This document shows positions 10,657 to 22,682 of a DNA stretch of 64,000 nucleotides, piece by piece. The notes under the pieces are model-generated. The model was not told where the DNA came from. It saw only the letters and a program-made list of their open reading frames with translations, and did not search any database. Positions within the stretch are counted from its first letter, which is position 1. Each line of letters opens with the position of its first letter. The position numbers and the translations under genes were made by a program. Source of the stretch: Tuctoria greenei (lineage: Eukaryota > Streptophyta > Magnoliopsida > Poales > Poaceae); assembly GCA_036927565.1 (NCBI GenBank), contig JAYESD010000007.1, positions 7,151,644-7,215,643 of the forward strand. Direction: 5' to 3'.

Positions 10657-12634
10657 CTTCTAATCTAGCAACAGGAGCAAAAGTTTCATCAAAATCTAGA
10701 CCTTCAACTTGACTGAAACCTTGAGCAACCAACCTAGCTTTATTCCTAACCACAACCCCATCCTCACTTTGTTTATTTTTAAACACCCATTTAGTTCCAA
10801 TTAAAGTGTGACCTTGACGTGGAGGTACAAGTTTCCAAACATTATTTCTTTCAAAATTTTCTAACTCTTCTTGTATGGCAATAATCCAAGATTCATTAGT
10901 GAGTGCGTGTGATATATCTTTGGGTTCAAAAGAAGCAACAAAAGCAGAATGAGCATGAGAGTTTGGATCGAAAAACTTAGACCGTGTGACTCGTTCATGC
11001 AAGCTTCCACTAGTTTGTTATGGAGGATGAATTTTGAGAACCCGGAGGGGAGTGGACACTTCACAAACTTCTTCTTAATGTTCATCACAAATTGATGAGC
11101 TTGTGACTTGAGGAGGATCTGGACCAGCAATGGTGGTCGTTGGTGCTGGCTATAAAGCAAAATCAGGAGCTGGAATAATGACATTAGCTGCTGAATTTTC
11201 GGGCAGCAACACCACTTCCTCCTCATCTTCAACGAAAATTCTCTCCCCCTGCGGATATGGATCTCGACCTGCAATGTTGAGCTAGTACCTGTGCTAGCTT
11301 CATCACAAGACACCCAACAGATCTCCACAATTTTGTTAATGTCAAGTAAAAGTACACGGTACCCTCTAGTATGAGATGGATAACCAAGAAACATGCCATC
11401 AACAGATCTAGGTTCAAACTTATCAAGATTACCATGTTTCTTTACAAAGCATTTGCAACCAAAGACCCGAAAGTGTGTAACACTATGCCTATGTCCAAAC
11501 CGGAGCTCATATGGTGTTTTACCTAGCTTAGCGCGCAAGAAAACACGATTTGAGACATAACAGGCAGTTGGAATCGCATCAGCTCAGAATTTCCTAGGAG
11601 TTTGATATTCATCAAGCATAGTCCTAGCCATCTCAATTAAGGTTCTGTTCTTTCTTTCTACAACACTATTTTGTTGAGGTACATATGGTGAAGAAAATCG
11701 ATGATCTATTCCATTTTCAGCACAAAAGTGATCAAAAGATTGATTTTTAAATTCGGTTCTGTTATCACTTCTAATTGCTTTTAAAGATCCTGGGTGATCA
11801 ATTGATAATCTAAGAAATAAAGTTCTAAAGTGACTAAAAGCTTCATTCTTATATGCCATAAAGTAAACCCAAGAGTATCTAGAATAATCATCAACAATCA
11901 CAAGAACATACCATTTACCTCTAAAGGATTCAACACGTGAAGGTCCTACGGTGTCAAGGTGCAAAAGTGACCCGGTTCAGTTGTCATGATCATTGTGAGA
12001 GGAGTATGTGAACCTGCAACCATCTTAGTATGTCTACAATAAGATCACACAATTTCTTTATCCCCTTTAAGCTTAGAAAACCCATGTATGCGATCAAGAG
12101 CACTAACATGCGTTAGATGATCAAAGCCTACGTGACCAAGTGTATGATGCCAAATATATAAGTCCTTTGAATCATTAGCAACTAGACACCTATGCTTAGA
12201 GAAAGACATATCAAAATCAGCTTTAAAAACTCTTCCAAACCGAGACATATTAAAAATAAGCTCACTATTTGAATTTACAACTTTGTAGCAATTTTTAGTG
12301 AAAATAATTGTCAGATTTTCATCTAGCAATTGTGAAACAGAAAGCAAGTTGTATTTCAAATTTTAACAAGTGCCACATCCTTTAAAGTGTAGTGATTATT
12401 TACTCTAACCGAACCCTTAGCAATTATAGGAGTTGAAGAATTATTGACAAAAGTAACATTCTCTACACGTGACACAAAATAGAGGGAGAAGAACCATTCT
12501 TTGTTACCGGTCATGTGGCGTGAGCAACCTGAATCCACAATCCAAATGTTCTCCTTCCTCAAGCGTGTAACCTACATAGAAGCATAATACGTCGATGACT
12601 CAATACTGGGGTTAGTCAAAAGGCATTTAGGAAT
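10657..12634 (-). pseudogene. Copia pol of element D: protease, integrase, partial RT
   Basis: Read on minus: protease with IVDSGCSRHMTG (about 12540), a GAG-pre-integrase segment (YNLLSVSQLL, WHHTLGHVGF), an integrase core with LDTVGP, IRSDN and PQQNSVVERKNR, the integrase C-terminal FGCKCFV/GMFLGYPSHTRGYRV region, then the first RT blocks (GTKWVFKNK, NKARLVAQGFSQVEGLDFDETFAPVARLE) ending at 10657. Two glycine positions next to catalytic residues are changed: Arg follows SDN, and Ser lies in PQQNS where Gly is usual. There are stops or frameshifts near 12570, 12356, 12045, 11965 and 11500-11020. The RT catalytic YVDD region is absent here because C interrupts it. Confidence 0.88.
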
Positions 12635-14848
12635 CTAGTACTGAGTCACACGATGTCCAGCAGGAATAACACGCGAAAGCTGAGACAAAACAGCAGGTTT
12701 ATGAGCTAAAGCTTGAGGATTTTTGTATCCAACTACTGACCTACGAGGTGTTACATGTGTAGCACAAAAAATAGTAGGTTTGGGAGCAAACTTTCTATGT
12801 TTTCGACTCATTACAGCAGATTTCATGTTTCTATCATTCGGTTTAGCAAGTGAAGCATATTTTGCATGAAAGTTATGAGATCTAGCAATCATTCTTTCCT
12901 TTTTCTGTTGTTTAGCTAGTCTATAACAAAAATCTATGACATGACCATCTCTACCACAGTAGGTACAATGAAATTTAACTTTGTGTTCATGTCTAGATGA
13001 GCAAGCAACATTTTTATTTGAAACCAAATGAGACAACACTCCTGCAGATTTGAAAACCACTTCTTTTTGTTTAGGAACTATTTTAATCAAACCACTTCCT
13101 AATGACTTTACAATTTTAGGTGGATGTGCCTTAGCATGAGCATGAGAATCAAAACCTAAACCAGTTTTATCATTGCAAGACTTGGAATAATTCAGCAGCA
13201 AGTTTAGGTTCTTATTCCCATTACAAAACCGATCTAATGTCCTATGCATGTCATCAAGTTTACTGGACAGATCGAGGCAATTTTCACATGATTTTTTTTC
13301 TTTTAATTTGCAATTGGGACAATATTGAACTTCATGAGAACGTAAAGCATTGTTCAATATAGAAACTTCATTCATAGCATCTTGTAGTTTCTCATCAAGA
13401 TCATCACAAGTAGAACAATTCAAATCAATTGTAGAACAGCTAGCATTTTTCAAGTTTTTATCATTAAGTGCAGAAAGCTCTATTCTTTTTAATTTTTAAC
13501 TCAAGTTTATCAAGTGTGGAGGTGTGCACACTTCTTAATGAGGACAATTGTTCATATATTAAATCACGTGAGGGACATACATCATCACTAGGAATCAAAG
13601 TTTCTAAACGGTTGATTTCAGATTCTAGTGATTCAATTTTAGTAGCACTATCCCTAGTTTTTTTGTCCTTTTTCTTAACTATAATAGTGGCACAAGAAAT
13701 AGCATCACACATTTCTTTGCAAGTAGGACATACCTCCTCATTGTCGTTGTTGTGTTCTGCATCCTCCATAGTGATCTTGATTTGCCTGCCATGAAGCACA
13801 AGTTTGCCAAATCATCTTCATCTTCATCACTTCCGATGTCCACATCGCTTGATCCAAGTTCTTGAAGTGCGGAGATAAAATTGCTCACCAATTGACGTCC
13901 TGTAAAACCCTTCTTCTTCTTCTTATCATTTGTTGAGGAGTGCTTCGTCCTTGATTGTTTTTCTTCTCGGGAAGTAGAATCTGAAAGGTTAGGATAATCT
14001 GTACGAATGTGTCCTGTTTTACCACATTCGAAGCATTGTTGAGGTCCGGAGCTTCCTCTCCTTCTAGTTCTCACATTTTGCAATGCTTTTGAGAACCTAG
14101 TAGAGAGAAGTGCTAGCTCCTCCTCTGAAAACTCCTCAATCTGTTCAAGGGTTAGAGAGGACAACAAAGCAAGTGTACCACAAGATGAAGATTGGCTGGA
14201 GCTAGGCATGTCATGTTGTGAAACAATAGCAATAGACTTGTTGGGGTTCTTACGTGATATTATGTCAATTTCATGAGTTTTTAACTTGGAATATAGCACC
14301 TCTAAAGTAAGTGTACTCATGACATTAGATTCACGAATGGATGTAACTTTCATCTACCAAATTGACATGTCTAATGCACTTAACAATTGCCTAGCATTTT
14401 CAGCATCTGAAAAATTAACATTGACGCTACACAAGTTGCTGAGAATTTTATTAAAACAATCAAAGAGATCATCATTTGACTCACCGGGTTGCATCTCGAA
14501 GCGCATGTATTCTTTCTTGAACATGTCTTGCCTTACCTCCTTGATCATGTTGGATCCTTCGTGGTAGTCACAAAGTGCTTTCCACACATCGTATGAAGAT
14601 CTAAGGTGTGCAACACGGTCGAAGTCGCTTTGAGTTAATCCTTGTATGATCAAGTTTTGAGCCTTGTTGTTGTCGACATCTCTCGGATTCGTAGATGTAA
14701 CTTGATTGTTTGACGGCACTTCATAAGACTTGTACACCTTCTCCCATATTGCAAAGCCTTGTGCCTGAATGAAAGCATCCATGCGTACCTTCCAAACCTG
14801 AAAATCAATATCAGCAAACACACAAGGTTTGGCGGGGTATTTCTCCAT
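12635..14848 (-). pseudogene. Copia gag with long Cys-rich spacer (element D)
   Basis: The start is the ATG at 14848, about 40 bases after the primer site. The N-terminal part has the copia gag pattern (FQVWKVRMDAF, VWKALCDYHEG, MRFEMQPGES). A zinc knuckle follows at about 14030 (CFECGKTGHIRTDY), where the last Cys of the CCHC box is Tyr. The long downstream spacer has paired cysteines (CPTCKEMC, CSTCDD, CPNCKLKEKKSCENC), coiled-coil-like heptads and a second, intact knuckle (CTYCGRDGHVIDFC, about 12960). Breaks: in-frame TAG at 14354-14356, frameshifts near 13800 and 13460, and a stop at 12635. Gag would form the virus-like particle. Confidence 0.82.
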
Positions 14849-14890
14849 GATGATTAGTCAAAAACACGTGCAGGGCACAATGATTAGAGC

Positions 14891-14908
14891 ATTGTGGCTC
14901 TAATACCA
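14891..14908 (-). other. Primer binding site, initiator tRNA-Met type (element D)
   Basis: Minus strand TGGTATTAGAGCCACAAT lies two bases after the LTR end (TCCTACA). This is the usual copia primer site complementary to the 3' end of initiator tRNA-Met, with one C-to-T change from the common TGGTATCAGAGC form. Confidence 0.85.
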
Positions 14909-14910
14909 AT

Positions 14911-16693
14911 TGTAGGATCAAACAGCATGTGAAAAGCTACCAGAGGGGGGTGAATGGTAAATTAAAAAGTCTTACGCGGCGGAAACAATTAAATCCCAAC
15001 ACCTTCGGCAGAAAAATAATCTGTTAAAGAAATTGTGTGTGAGACTAATCTAAACGTGTTTCACCGTGAAAAAGTGATAGATATCAGAGGGAATCAAGTC
15101 ACGAAGACAACACTACAAGAATCACTCAAATCCGTCGAGAGAAACTCAAGTTACGATTGAAAGACGAACAAAGTTCAATCTGTCCTACTCGAGAAAAACA
15201 GTTTTGGAACGCTGCAAAGGAACTCATGTAGATCAGAAACCACAAATCCAATGACTGTGAAATTTTGACAGATGATATATAATCAAGTTGAGAAAACAAC
15301 CCAAAAAGAATCACGTCAATTGGATCTGTAAAACTCGAGTTATGATAAAACCACCAAAGAAAGATAGTGTTGTGCAAAAAACTCAACGAGAAAACTTGTC
15401 TGGAAGAAGTCGGACGAACAAGGCACAAAAGTTCCTTTCAACTACGAATTTTATTCAATAGAGCACAAGAGGAACAGCCCCAAAGTCGTCTTCCACGAGC
15501 TTTGGCCTGCCTTGCTTATATAACCAGCCCTTAGGCCAACCCAATCTCAACTAGGACTCTAATCCTACTCAAATCATGAATCAAAACTTTCCATAACTAC
15601 TTAGGACTCTTCTATACATAGATAGAAGCAATCTTAAGACTTCCAAACACCTTAGGAACGTATCCCACATTCCTAAAACAACTCAAATTCATGACCCACA
15701 CGAAATCCTATCATAACCAACTCAAATCTTTCCATATTTGAGTCAAACACGACTCAGCCGCAGCTTGAGTCCATAACCTAGTAGGTTGGACCTTTCCGAC
15801 AAATTCTTTACGTCCACATCTCTTCATCATGCCTCGGAACCATGTAGCCACATCCATGCACTCCTTGCATACGTGCAAACATCTTCCAATGACTTCCACG
15901 ATACATTCATATGCATTGTTCTTGATTCAAACATGTTGCACAACCTCCCGATCAACTCAACCACAATTCCTCCCGAACTTGGTTGTTGAACCTCATCCTC
16001 TCCCTAAGACTAGTTCCATGAATCCCGTCACCATCCATGTCTTGAACTCAAGCAACACCTGCACATGAATAAATAACCAATACTTCCAAGCACAAGTCCT
16101 TGACTTGACTCTCGTTAGTTCCGAAACCACAACACCTTACGTGAGCACCTCACATAAGCATGTTGCAAAACCACAGTAAAATGATGTCAGCCATATCAAC
16201 CAAAATGCACCCAAAACTTAGCAAATGAATACTAAGTAATCTTGCCAACAATGTAAAGCAAGTTCAAAACATTTCACAATAAAAACGGGAATATTGTGAT
16301 CAAGCTCCGAATCTTGCCAAAACTAACCGGAGCTTGACCCAGAGCTTACCAAAGCTAGTACAACCTAGCGCCGAAGCTTACCAAATCTAGTACAACCTAG
16401 CGCTGGAGCTTACCAAAGCTAGTACAACGTAGCGCTGGAGCTTACCAAAGCTAGTAGGAACTAGTCAACACAAAAGCCGGAGCTAGAGAAACATGTCGGA
16501 GCTAACCAACATAAGTCGGACCTAGCAAAACATATCGGAGCATAACAAAGACATGTCGGAGCTATCAAAGACATGCTAGAGCTAAAGACAAAGCTCACAA
16601 GAGCTACAGTCGGACCTTGCTAAAAAGATGTTACAACAGCATTCAAAACTTTTATTGTCAAAGCCAATGTATTCAGCACACATAGGTCTCACA
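14911..16693 (-). repeat. 5' LTR of copia element D
   Basis: On minus it starts TGTGAGACC and ends GATCCTACA, 1783 bp. The TATA box TTATATAA is at 15516-15523. The U3 part (about 16290-16620) is an irregular array of CCGGAGCT / AGCTCCGA units joined by 'taccaaagctagtacaac'-type spacers. A related LTR is at 26129-27893 (element H). No protein coding is seen. Confidence 0.88.
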
Positions 16694-18971
16694 AATACCA
16701 GTCCATATTTCATTACCATCATCCATATACCAGATTTCTCATCACCATTAACCATATCCATTGCCATAATTCAATCCATAACCAGCCGTAACCAGTACCA
16801 AACCATCCCAAATCCCAATTTCCTTCTAATCATGTGAGGGTCTAGGTTGCTCATGACCGGGAGCACTACTATCGATAGTTTTTAAGACACTCAACAGAGG
16901 TTCTACCACTTTACCCACGTGTTTGTGATTTCATCACCTTTCGATGACTATGGAATCTCAAATATGCCATCTCACACTTCCTTAGGTGTGTGGCCAAGAG
17001 ATAACAAAATAGCCTTTACAAAGGGACTACTAGCATGTACAGACCCACTGAGGTTTCACAGTGGTGATGTCTCCAACTGAGCACATCTTCAACCAAGGGC
17101 CCCCTCTTGTGCCATTTGGATCCCAGGGAGTCCCGCCAAAAAATCCAAACCCAATCCGACCCCCCTTCTCCGGTGCGCCAAATGATCCATGCAAAACTAG
17201 CAATACCCTAATTAATCAGCTACGCTGCACCCATACTTGGCCTCGTGGTGGCACTGTAATTCGTGGATGGTCGCTCCACGAATTGGTCCTTAGATCTAAA
17301 GCAAGCGAAACCACCATAGCATCCAACCCATCCCCATACCATGCTTGCTTAGATCACGCATTGCCATGTCATATTAACCAGTTCATATTAACCATAATCT
17401 CATTAATGCATAATTAAATGTAGTTGCTCTCCCATCCCAATTAATTAAGCGAAGCAAAGGTAAAAATCCTTCCCGACTCTCTACCATGAATTCCAGGAGA
17501 CAAGGGTGATCAAACAAAGCTAGTAAACTTCCTATCATAGGATTTCCATCAAACTCACACAAGCATGCAGTTTTGCAAACAAAACATTTATTTCAGAAAC
17601 AGGATCAATATGTTCAAGGACACTTGCCTTGATCTTGGGCTTGGTTTGGGTCAAAGACTTCAAAGTCCTGGTGCTGGAGGTCCTCCGCAGCACTCTCTAG
17701 CGCAAATCCGTATAAACTAGGCAACGAACATACAAGACAAGAATTACAATCAATAAGTGCACATATATTACTCAATATGTCATGGCATGCAAATGCGATG
17801 TAAAACTAGTTAATGAGTTGTTAATGATGTTTGCTAACTAGTTCTAATAGCTTTTAACAAGTTTGTACATGTTTGGAGTTGATTCAAAGCAATTAATTTA
17901 GCAGGAAACAAATTGCAAAATTGGACTAATTCTCTTGGGACCGGACTAGTCTGCCCTTCACAGGAACAGAGAACTAGGGTTTTCTAGATCGACATGAGTT
18001 TGGAAAAACGGGGTTGAATTCACGTGAGAAAGAGGAAGTAGAAGGTATACCAGGTGTTTATAACTCCAATGAATCAAGGGCTTTGGAGGAAACACTTGAA
18101 TCTTGGCAATCTAGGGTTGATGAAGAACTTGAATGTGAATTGTTGATGAAGAACGAAACTTGATGGAGATCTTAATCCTCTTTAGTTTCCTCCTCTTCTT
18201 ATTCTTGCTTGGGATCTCCTTCTCCCTCCTTGGCGGCGGCTCTCCACGAACTAGGGTTTGTGGTCTTTCAATTGTGGCAAAAGGATGTAAAGTCAAGGGG
18301 TGGGGTTGTTTATATAGAGGTGGAGGGCTAGGGTCTGAGGGATTTCGAGTTTGGGGTGAGTGGAGGCTGGTGTGGGGTCCCACATGGGCTCAAAAAGGAG
18401 TTAGACACGACATACTTAGGCCCACTTAAGGTACAACCCAAAAACAAGTCGTGGAACAGAATATCAACTAGGAATCGCGATTTACCGGACAAGTCTGCAC
18501 TAGGCCGGACTAGTCCGAAGATTGACAGAGGGGAAAACGGACAAGTCCGGACTATATCGGACAAGTACAAACTTGGTCAGAGGAAAATTAGACAAGTCTG
18601 GCCAAAACTGGACAAGTCTGATTTTAGTCAGAGGGAAAACGGACAATTCCGCTGGACATTAGACAAATCCAGGGACTTGGCGAAATTTCGAGGAATTGGA
18701 ATACCAGACTAGTCCGCAATGGACCGGACAAGTTTGAAACTGTACAGAGGCAAAAACCAGAATAGTCCGCACTAAAACAGACATGTCCGAGCGAGGTTAG
18801 AGATAAATCGGACTAGTCCGCACCAAAAACGGACCAGTCCGCACTCCTCAAAACTTTTGAGTGTGATTTTGCTTCTAATTCATTTTAAACTTATTCGTTT
18901 TTATGTGCATTAATGTTAAACATGTATATGAACTTATGCAATGCATGATGCATGAAAATGAGGGTGTTACA
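16694..18971 (-). repeat. Tekay-type LTR E, interrupted by copia D
   Basis: On minus it starts TGTAACACCC at 18971, inside the gag of copia F (flank TCATC), and runs to 16694, where D is inserted. Comparison with the 3' LTR of B (45987-47243) shows that about 0.5 kb of the LTR end is missing beyond D. The TATA box TATATAAA is at 18309-18316. It is the same subfamily as Z, with palindromes in U3, but only its downstream half resembles B. It is either the 5' LTR of a full element or a solo LTR. No coding is seen. Confidence 0.88.
18486..18842 (-). promoter_or_regulatory. Palindrome array in the U3 of gypsy LTR E
   Basis: Copies of CGGACTAGTCCG, CGGACAAGTCCG and close variants are spread over about 360 bp, upstream (on minus) of the TATA box at 18309-18316. 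The arrangement parallels that in Z. The function is unknown. Confidence 0.72.
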
Positions 18972-20135
18972 TCATCATTGGAATCCCACTCCTTCCCTAG
19001 ATGCGCTTGGCCATATTGCTTCTTGTTCTTGAACATTTTCTTTGGTTGAGGCTTGTTGTCCTTAGTCTTCCTCTTATTTTCTTCACATGGACAATCAACT
19101 ATGAAATGGTCATACTCTCTATAGTTATAGCATGCACGCCTCATTTTTTTTCTTAGTTTGTCCCTATGTCTTCCTTCATTTGAGCTACTACCCTTTCTTC
19201 TTCTCATCATCTTCTCGAACTTTTTCATGAATAGGATCTATCATCATCGCTATCATCTTCTTCAACATCTTCCCGAGCTTCTTTTAATGTGGGTTTGCAA
19301 GTTGACTTCAAAGCAATTCCTTTCTTCTTTGTCGAGGTAAGGTTGGCAATTTCCTTGACGTGCTTGGCTTGCTTCTCCATCATTTCAAAGTTGATAATCT
19401 TGCCAAGAAGTTTGTCCAGGGTCATTTTCCGGTACATGGGGTCTAATCATAGAGCAAAGGGTCACGTTGTGAGGCATGAATGCTCTAAGAATCAACTTCA
19501 CGACTTCATGATAATTCCACTTCTTGCTGCCATATGCTCGAACTTTGTTGACTAGAGACTTCAATCGATTGTACATATCTTGTGGTGACTCATCTTCTTC
19601 TATAGCAAATCTTCCCAATTCACCTTCAATTATTTCAATCTCGGCTTCACGTACATGACGATCACCTTCATGTGCGGTTTGTAAAGTGTCATATACCTCC
19701 TTGGCAATTTCGAGTCCATCCACCTTGGTGAACTCGTTTCGGCTCAATGAATAAGTGATCATAGCTGAGGCTTGAGCATTCCGACGAATGGCTTGTTCTT
19801 GTCTTGGATTCAGCTCTTCATAATCATTCGGGATATCTATCTCGATACACACTATATACGGGATAATGACCATTGCTATAATTTAGACGTTCATAGTCAA
19901 AAGGATATCGGGAGTAGTCTGTGTGATTACCCCCCTTCTTCTTTTCATTGTCGATCTCCTTCTTCCCTTTTGGGGAGAGAGCCTTCTTCTGTAGAATAGC
20001 CTTGAGTTGAGGCATCTCCTCATCATCATCCTCACAGTCTTAAATGGTGTCTAGGAGCTTCTCCAATTTTTGGGTCTTTTCATTATCACCCTTCTTGTTG
20101 TTGAAGTTCTTGTTTACATCCTTGACGTACGACAT
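18972..20135 (-). pseudogene. Sirevirus-like gag of element F
   Basis: The start is the ATG at 20135. Seen: an acidic/lysine-rich N-terminus, YSRYPFDYERLN, then the core gag blocks NRNEFTKVDGLEIAKEVYDTLQ-like, AHEGDRHVREAEIEIIEGEL and DESPQDMYNRLKSLVNKVRAYGSKKW, KLILRAFMP, then LGKIINFEMMEKQAKHVKEIA, and a knuckle in which the second Cys is replaced (CYNYREYDHFIVDCP: Cys-Tyr-Asn-Tyr). Compared with gag of G, a segment between about 19870 and 19825 is deleted, and stops or frameshifts occur near 20040, 19830, 19440 and 19228. The open frame then runs into LTR E at 18971. Non-functional. Confidence 0.83.
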
Positions 20136-20186
20136 CGTCTCCTCGAGTGGTGAGTCTTTTTTGAAGAGTTTGGCTCTAATACCAAT

Positions 20187-21636
20187 TTAATGTAGCCTAT
20201 AGGGGTGGTGAATAGGTTTTTTAAAACTTTGTTGATCCCTAAAACACTTAACAGATTGATTAAATACAAAGAGATCAGACTAGTCTGGTACAGTGCGGAC
20301 TAGTGTTGTATGCGTGGACTAGAAAGATCAACTTTAGTTTCAATGTTTCAACGTGAGTTACACAAGATTATGTAAACCCTAGAATATGATGAACGATGAA
20401 ACAAAAGTGTTTGAGACAAGTTTTTATCCCGTGGTTCGATTCCACGGAGGAAATCTACATCCACGTTGAGGAGTCCACGGAAGACCGGGTCTTCACCAAC
20501 CCTACCCTCGTCGAATCGCCACGGAGGATGATTCTCTTCCACTAATCACAAAGGGGCAAATAACTTGTTCAAGGGGTCTTCTCATAAGTTGAGGGATCCC
20601 CAAGAATTACAATGAATGAACAACACCAAACACACTCAAAAGATGTACAATGAACAACAAGAGTGTGCGAGAGGTCAAACCCAAGAGCTCAAGATGTGTA
20701 GAACAAGTCTCTCCTTTGATCAATTGCTAATCCTCAAAGATTTGATCCCTTTACGATTAGAATGTGTGGAGAGTTGTGTATTTTTTGCTCTCGGAAGGTG
20801 TGACGGCGCAGGGGTTCGAGAGAGTTTGTTGTATGGTCGTACACCTCTATTTATACTAAGGTTTCCAAAAGTTACCATTAGGGTTTGCGATGGTGGACAC
20901 TGTGGTGTCCGTGGTGGACATCATACTAGTTCGGTGTGCAATGTTGTGGAAAACCCTAAGTATTGATGGATACCGGACTAGTACTTTAAGGTGCGGACTA
21001 GTTCGATTTTAGTCAGAAACTTTTAGGACTAGTCTGGTAGATATTGGACTAGTCCGGTGTTGTGAACACCGTGTAGAACTTAGGACAAGTCCGAACTTGA
21101 AGGACTTGTCCGAGTTTAGTCATAGAGTTTTCAGACTAGTTCGGTGGATATCGGACTTGTCCGGTGTAGTGAAGAAATTGTAGGGCTAAGGGCAAGTCCG
21201 GAGTTGAGGACTTGTCTGATTTTAGTCAGAGGATTATCGGACTAGTCCGATGGATATCGGACTTGTCCAGTGTTGTGCAAGTGTGAAGTGCTGAGGACTA
21301 GTCCGCACTAGGGGGGACTAGTCCGATCTTAGTTAGAGAGATATCGGACTAGTTCGGTTGATATCGGACTAGTCCGCACATGCTGATTTTTGTGCAGTGA
21401 GTGTAATTTCATTCACTTGAGCTCCTGGAGTGTGTTTCTCCAACACACTCCATACAAAATAATCATATATTTACAGCTCTTGCGCTCTTTTCAATTTAGA
21501 TCCTCATTCTCCTTCCTTTTTGCGCTTTCTTTCTAATTTCTTTAAAACTTGCACTCATCTCATCGATTTTGTTAGGATCTCATTTGTTTGTCATTAATCA
21601 AGCAAAACTTACAAGGGATGCCTAGATGCACCTTCA
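20187..21636 (-). repeat. 5' LTR of copia element F
   Basis: On minus it starts TGAAGGTGCATCTAGG and ends GGCTACATTAA next to a primer site TGGTATTAGAGCC (20172-20184). The TATA box TATAAATA is at 20848-20855. U5 near the end carries two more palindrome-like copies (20276-20310), as in G and J. It is 1450 bp. Confidence 0.87.
20968..21381 (-). promoter_or_regulatory. Palindrome array in the U3 of copia LTR F
   Basis: About fifteen copies of CGGACTAGTCCG / CGGACTTGTCCG or near matches lie in 410 bp, directly upstream (on minus) of the TATA box. Many are preceded by 'atat', giving ATATCGGACTAGTCCG-like units. A regulatory role is inferred from position only. Confidence 0.75.
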
Positions 21637-22629
21637 GCACCATTTCTTCATCATCCATGTCTTCTTCCTCATGTGTCTCACGAGCTTCTTTTCCTTTGGG
21701 CTTGCAGGTTGACTTGAGGGCAACTTCCTTCTTTTTGGATGAAGTAAGCTCTGCAAGGTCTTTCACATATTGATCCTCCTTCTCCATCATATCGTGGTTT
21801 ATAATCTTTCCAAGGACTTCATCGGGGGTCATTTTGTGGAACCCTGGGCTTTATCCTATCATTGAACATAGAGTGAAGTTGCATAGCATGAATGCTATTG
21901 TCATCCTCTTCAGAACCTCATGATCAGTCCACTTCTTGCTTCCATAAGCACGGATCTTATTAATGAGTGTCTTCATGCATTTGTACATCTCTTGAGGAGT
22001 CTCACCATCCTCAATGGTGAACCTCCCCAATTCACCCTCAAGCATTTTGATTTTTGCTTCGCGGACAGAGCAGTTCCCTTCATGAGAAGTCTTGAGAGTG
22101 TCCCATATATATCCTTGGCAATCTCCAGTCCATCCACCTCGGTGAACTCCTCTCGTCTTAAGGATGATGTGATCACTGCAACGGCTTGTGCATTGCGATG
22201 AATCGCTTGTTCTTGCTCCGAGGTGAGTTCTTCATTGTTGTCTGGGATATCTAGACCTGTAAATACTATGTGACAAAGACTTGGATTTAGAGAGATAAGA
22301 GGCATCTTCATGTTGTATTTCCACATTATATAATCAGTTCTTTCAAGGTGAGGGGGTTTTCGTAACAGAATAGAGAGTTAATGATTATAGTTGTGGAGCT
22401 TCTCATAATTAAAAGGATACCGGGAGTAGTCTTGATGACTACCCCCTTTTGTCTTTTCATCTTATTTCTTGCCCTTCTGGCTCAGAAGATTCTTTCTCAG
22501 GAGTGCCTTCAGCTGGCGCACTTCATCATCGTTGTGCTCATAGTCCTTAAGCACATCGAACACCTTGGTGTCTTGTTCGTATCCGATGACAGGCGTTTCT
22601 GGGATCTTGTTGGTATTGTTATCGGCCAT
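21637..22629 (-). pseudogene. Sirevirus-like gag of element J
   Basis: The start is the ATG at 22629, about 35 bases after the primer site TGGTATCAGAGC (about 22669-22680). Recognisable blocks: SRYPFNYEKL, KMPLISLNPSLCHIVFTGLDIPD, EQEQAIHRNAQA, REEFTEVDGLEIAKD, ETPQEMYKCMKTLINKIRAYGSKKW, and MTPDEVLGKIINHDMMEKEDQYVKDLAELTSSKKKEVA. There are stops near 22457 and 22385 and frameshifts near 22100, 21975 and 21840. It ends where F is inserted after DDEEM. The zinc knuckle part lies beyond F and is not in view. Confidence 0.83.
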
Positions 22630-22682
22630 TTGTCTCACCGAAAGGTGAGTCTCTTGGTTTAAAGCCTTGCTCTGATACCAAT

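Larger units (their letters stand above)
10657..16693 (-). mobile_element. Ty1/copia element D (Sirevirus-like), interrupted
   Basis: On the minus strand: LTR (14911-16693), initiator-Met primer site, gag with a long spacer, protease, integrase and the start of reverse transcriptase. It stops at 10657 where Tat element C was inserted. The rest of RT, RNase H and the 3' LTR should lie left of C and are not in the window. The right end is inside the Tekay LTR E, with AATAC as the flanking five bases. The very long gag region with several Cys pairs suggests the Sirevirus/Maximus group; assignment is moderate. Confidence 0.85.
18972..21636 (-). mobile_element. Ty1/copia Sirevirus-like element F (5' LTR and gag)
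   Basis: The 5' LTR (20187-21636), primer site and gag are on minus. It is interrupted in gag at 18972 by Tekay LTR E. Its right end cuts the gag of copia J, flank GCACC. The remainder of F is not visible and is expected left of the window or deleted. Confidence 0.85.

Noticed and set aside
14891..14908. Sequence matching a tRNA 3' end
   Set aside because: Only 18 bases complementary to initiator tRNA-Met, located at an LTR border: a primer binding site, not a tRNA gene.
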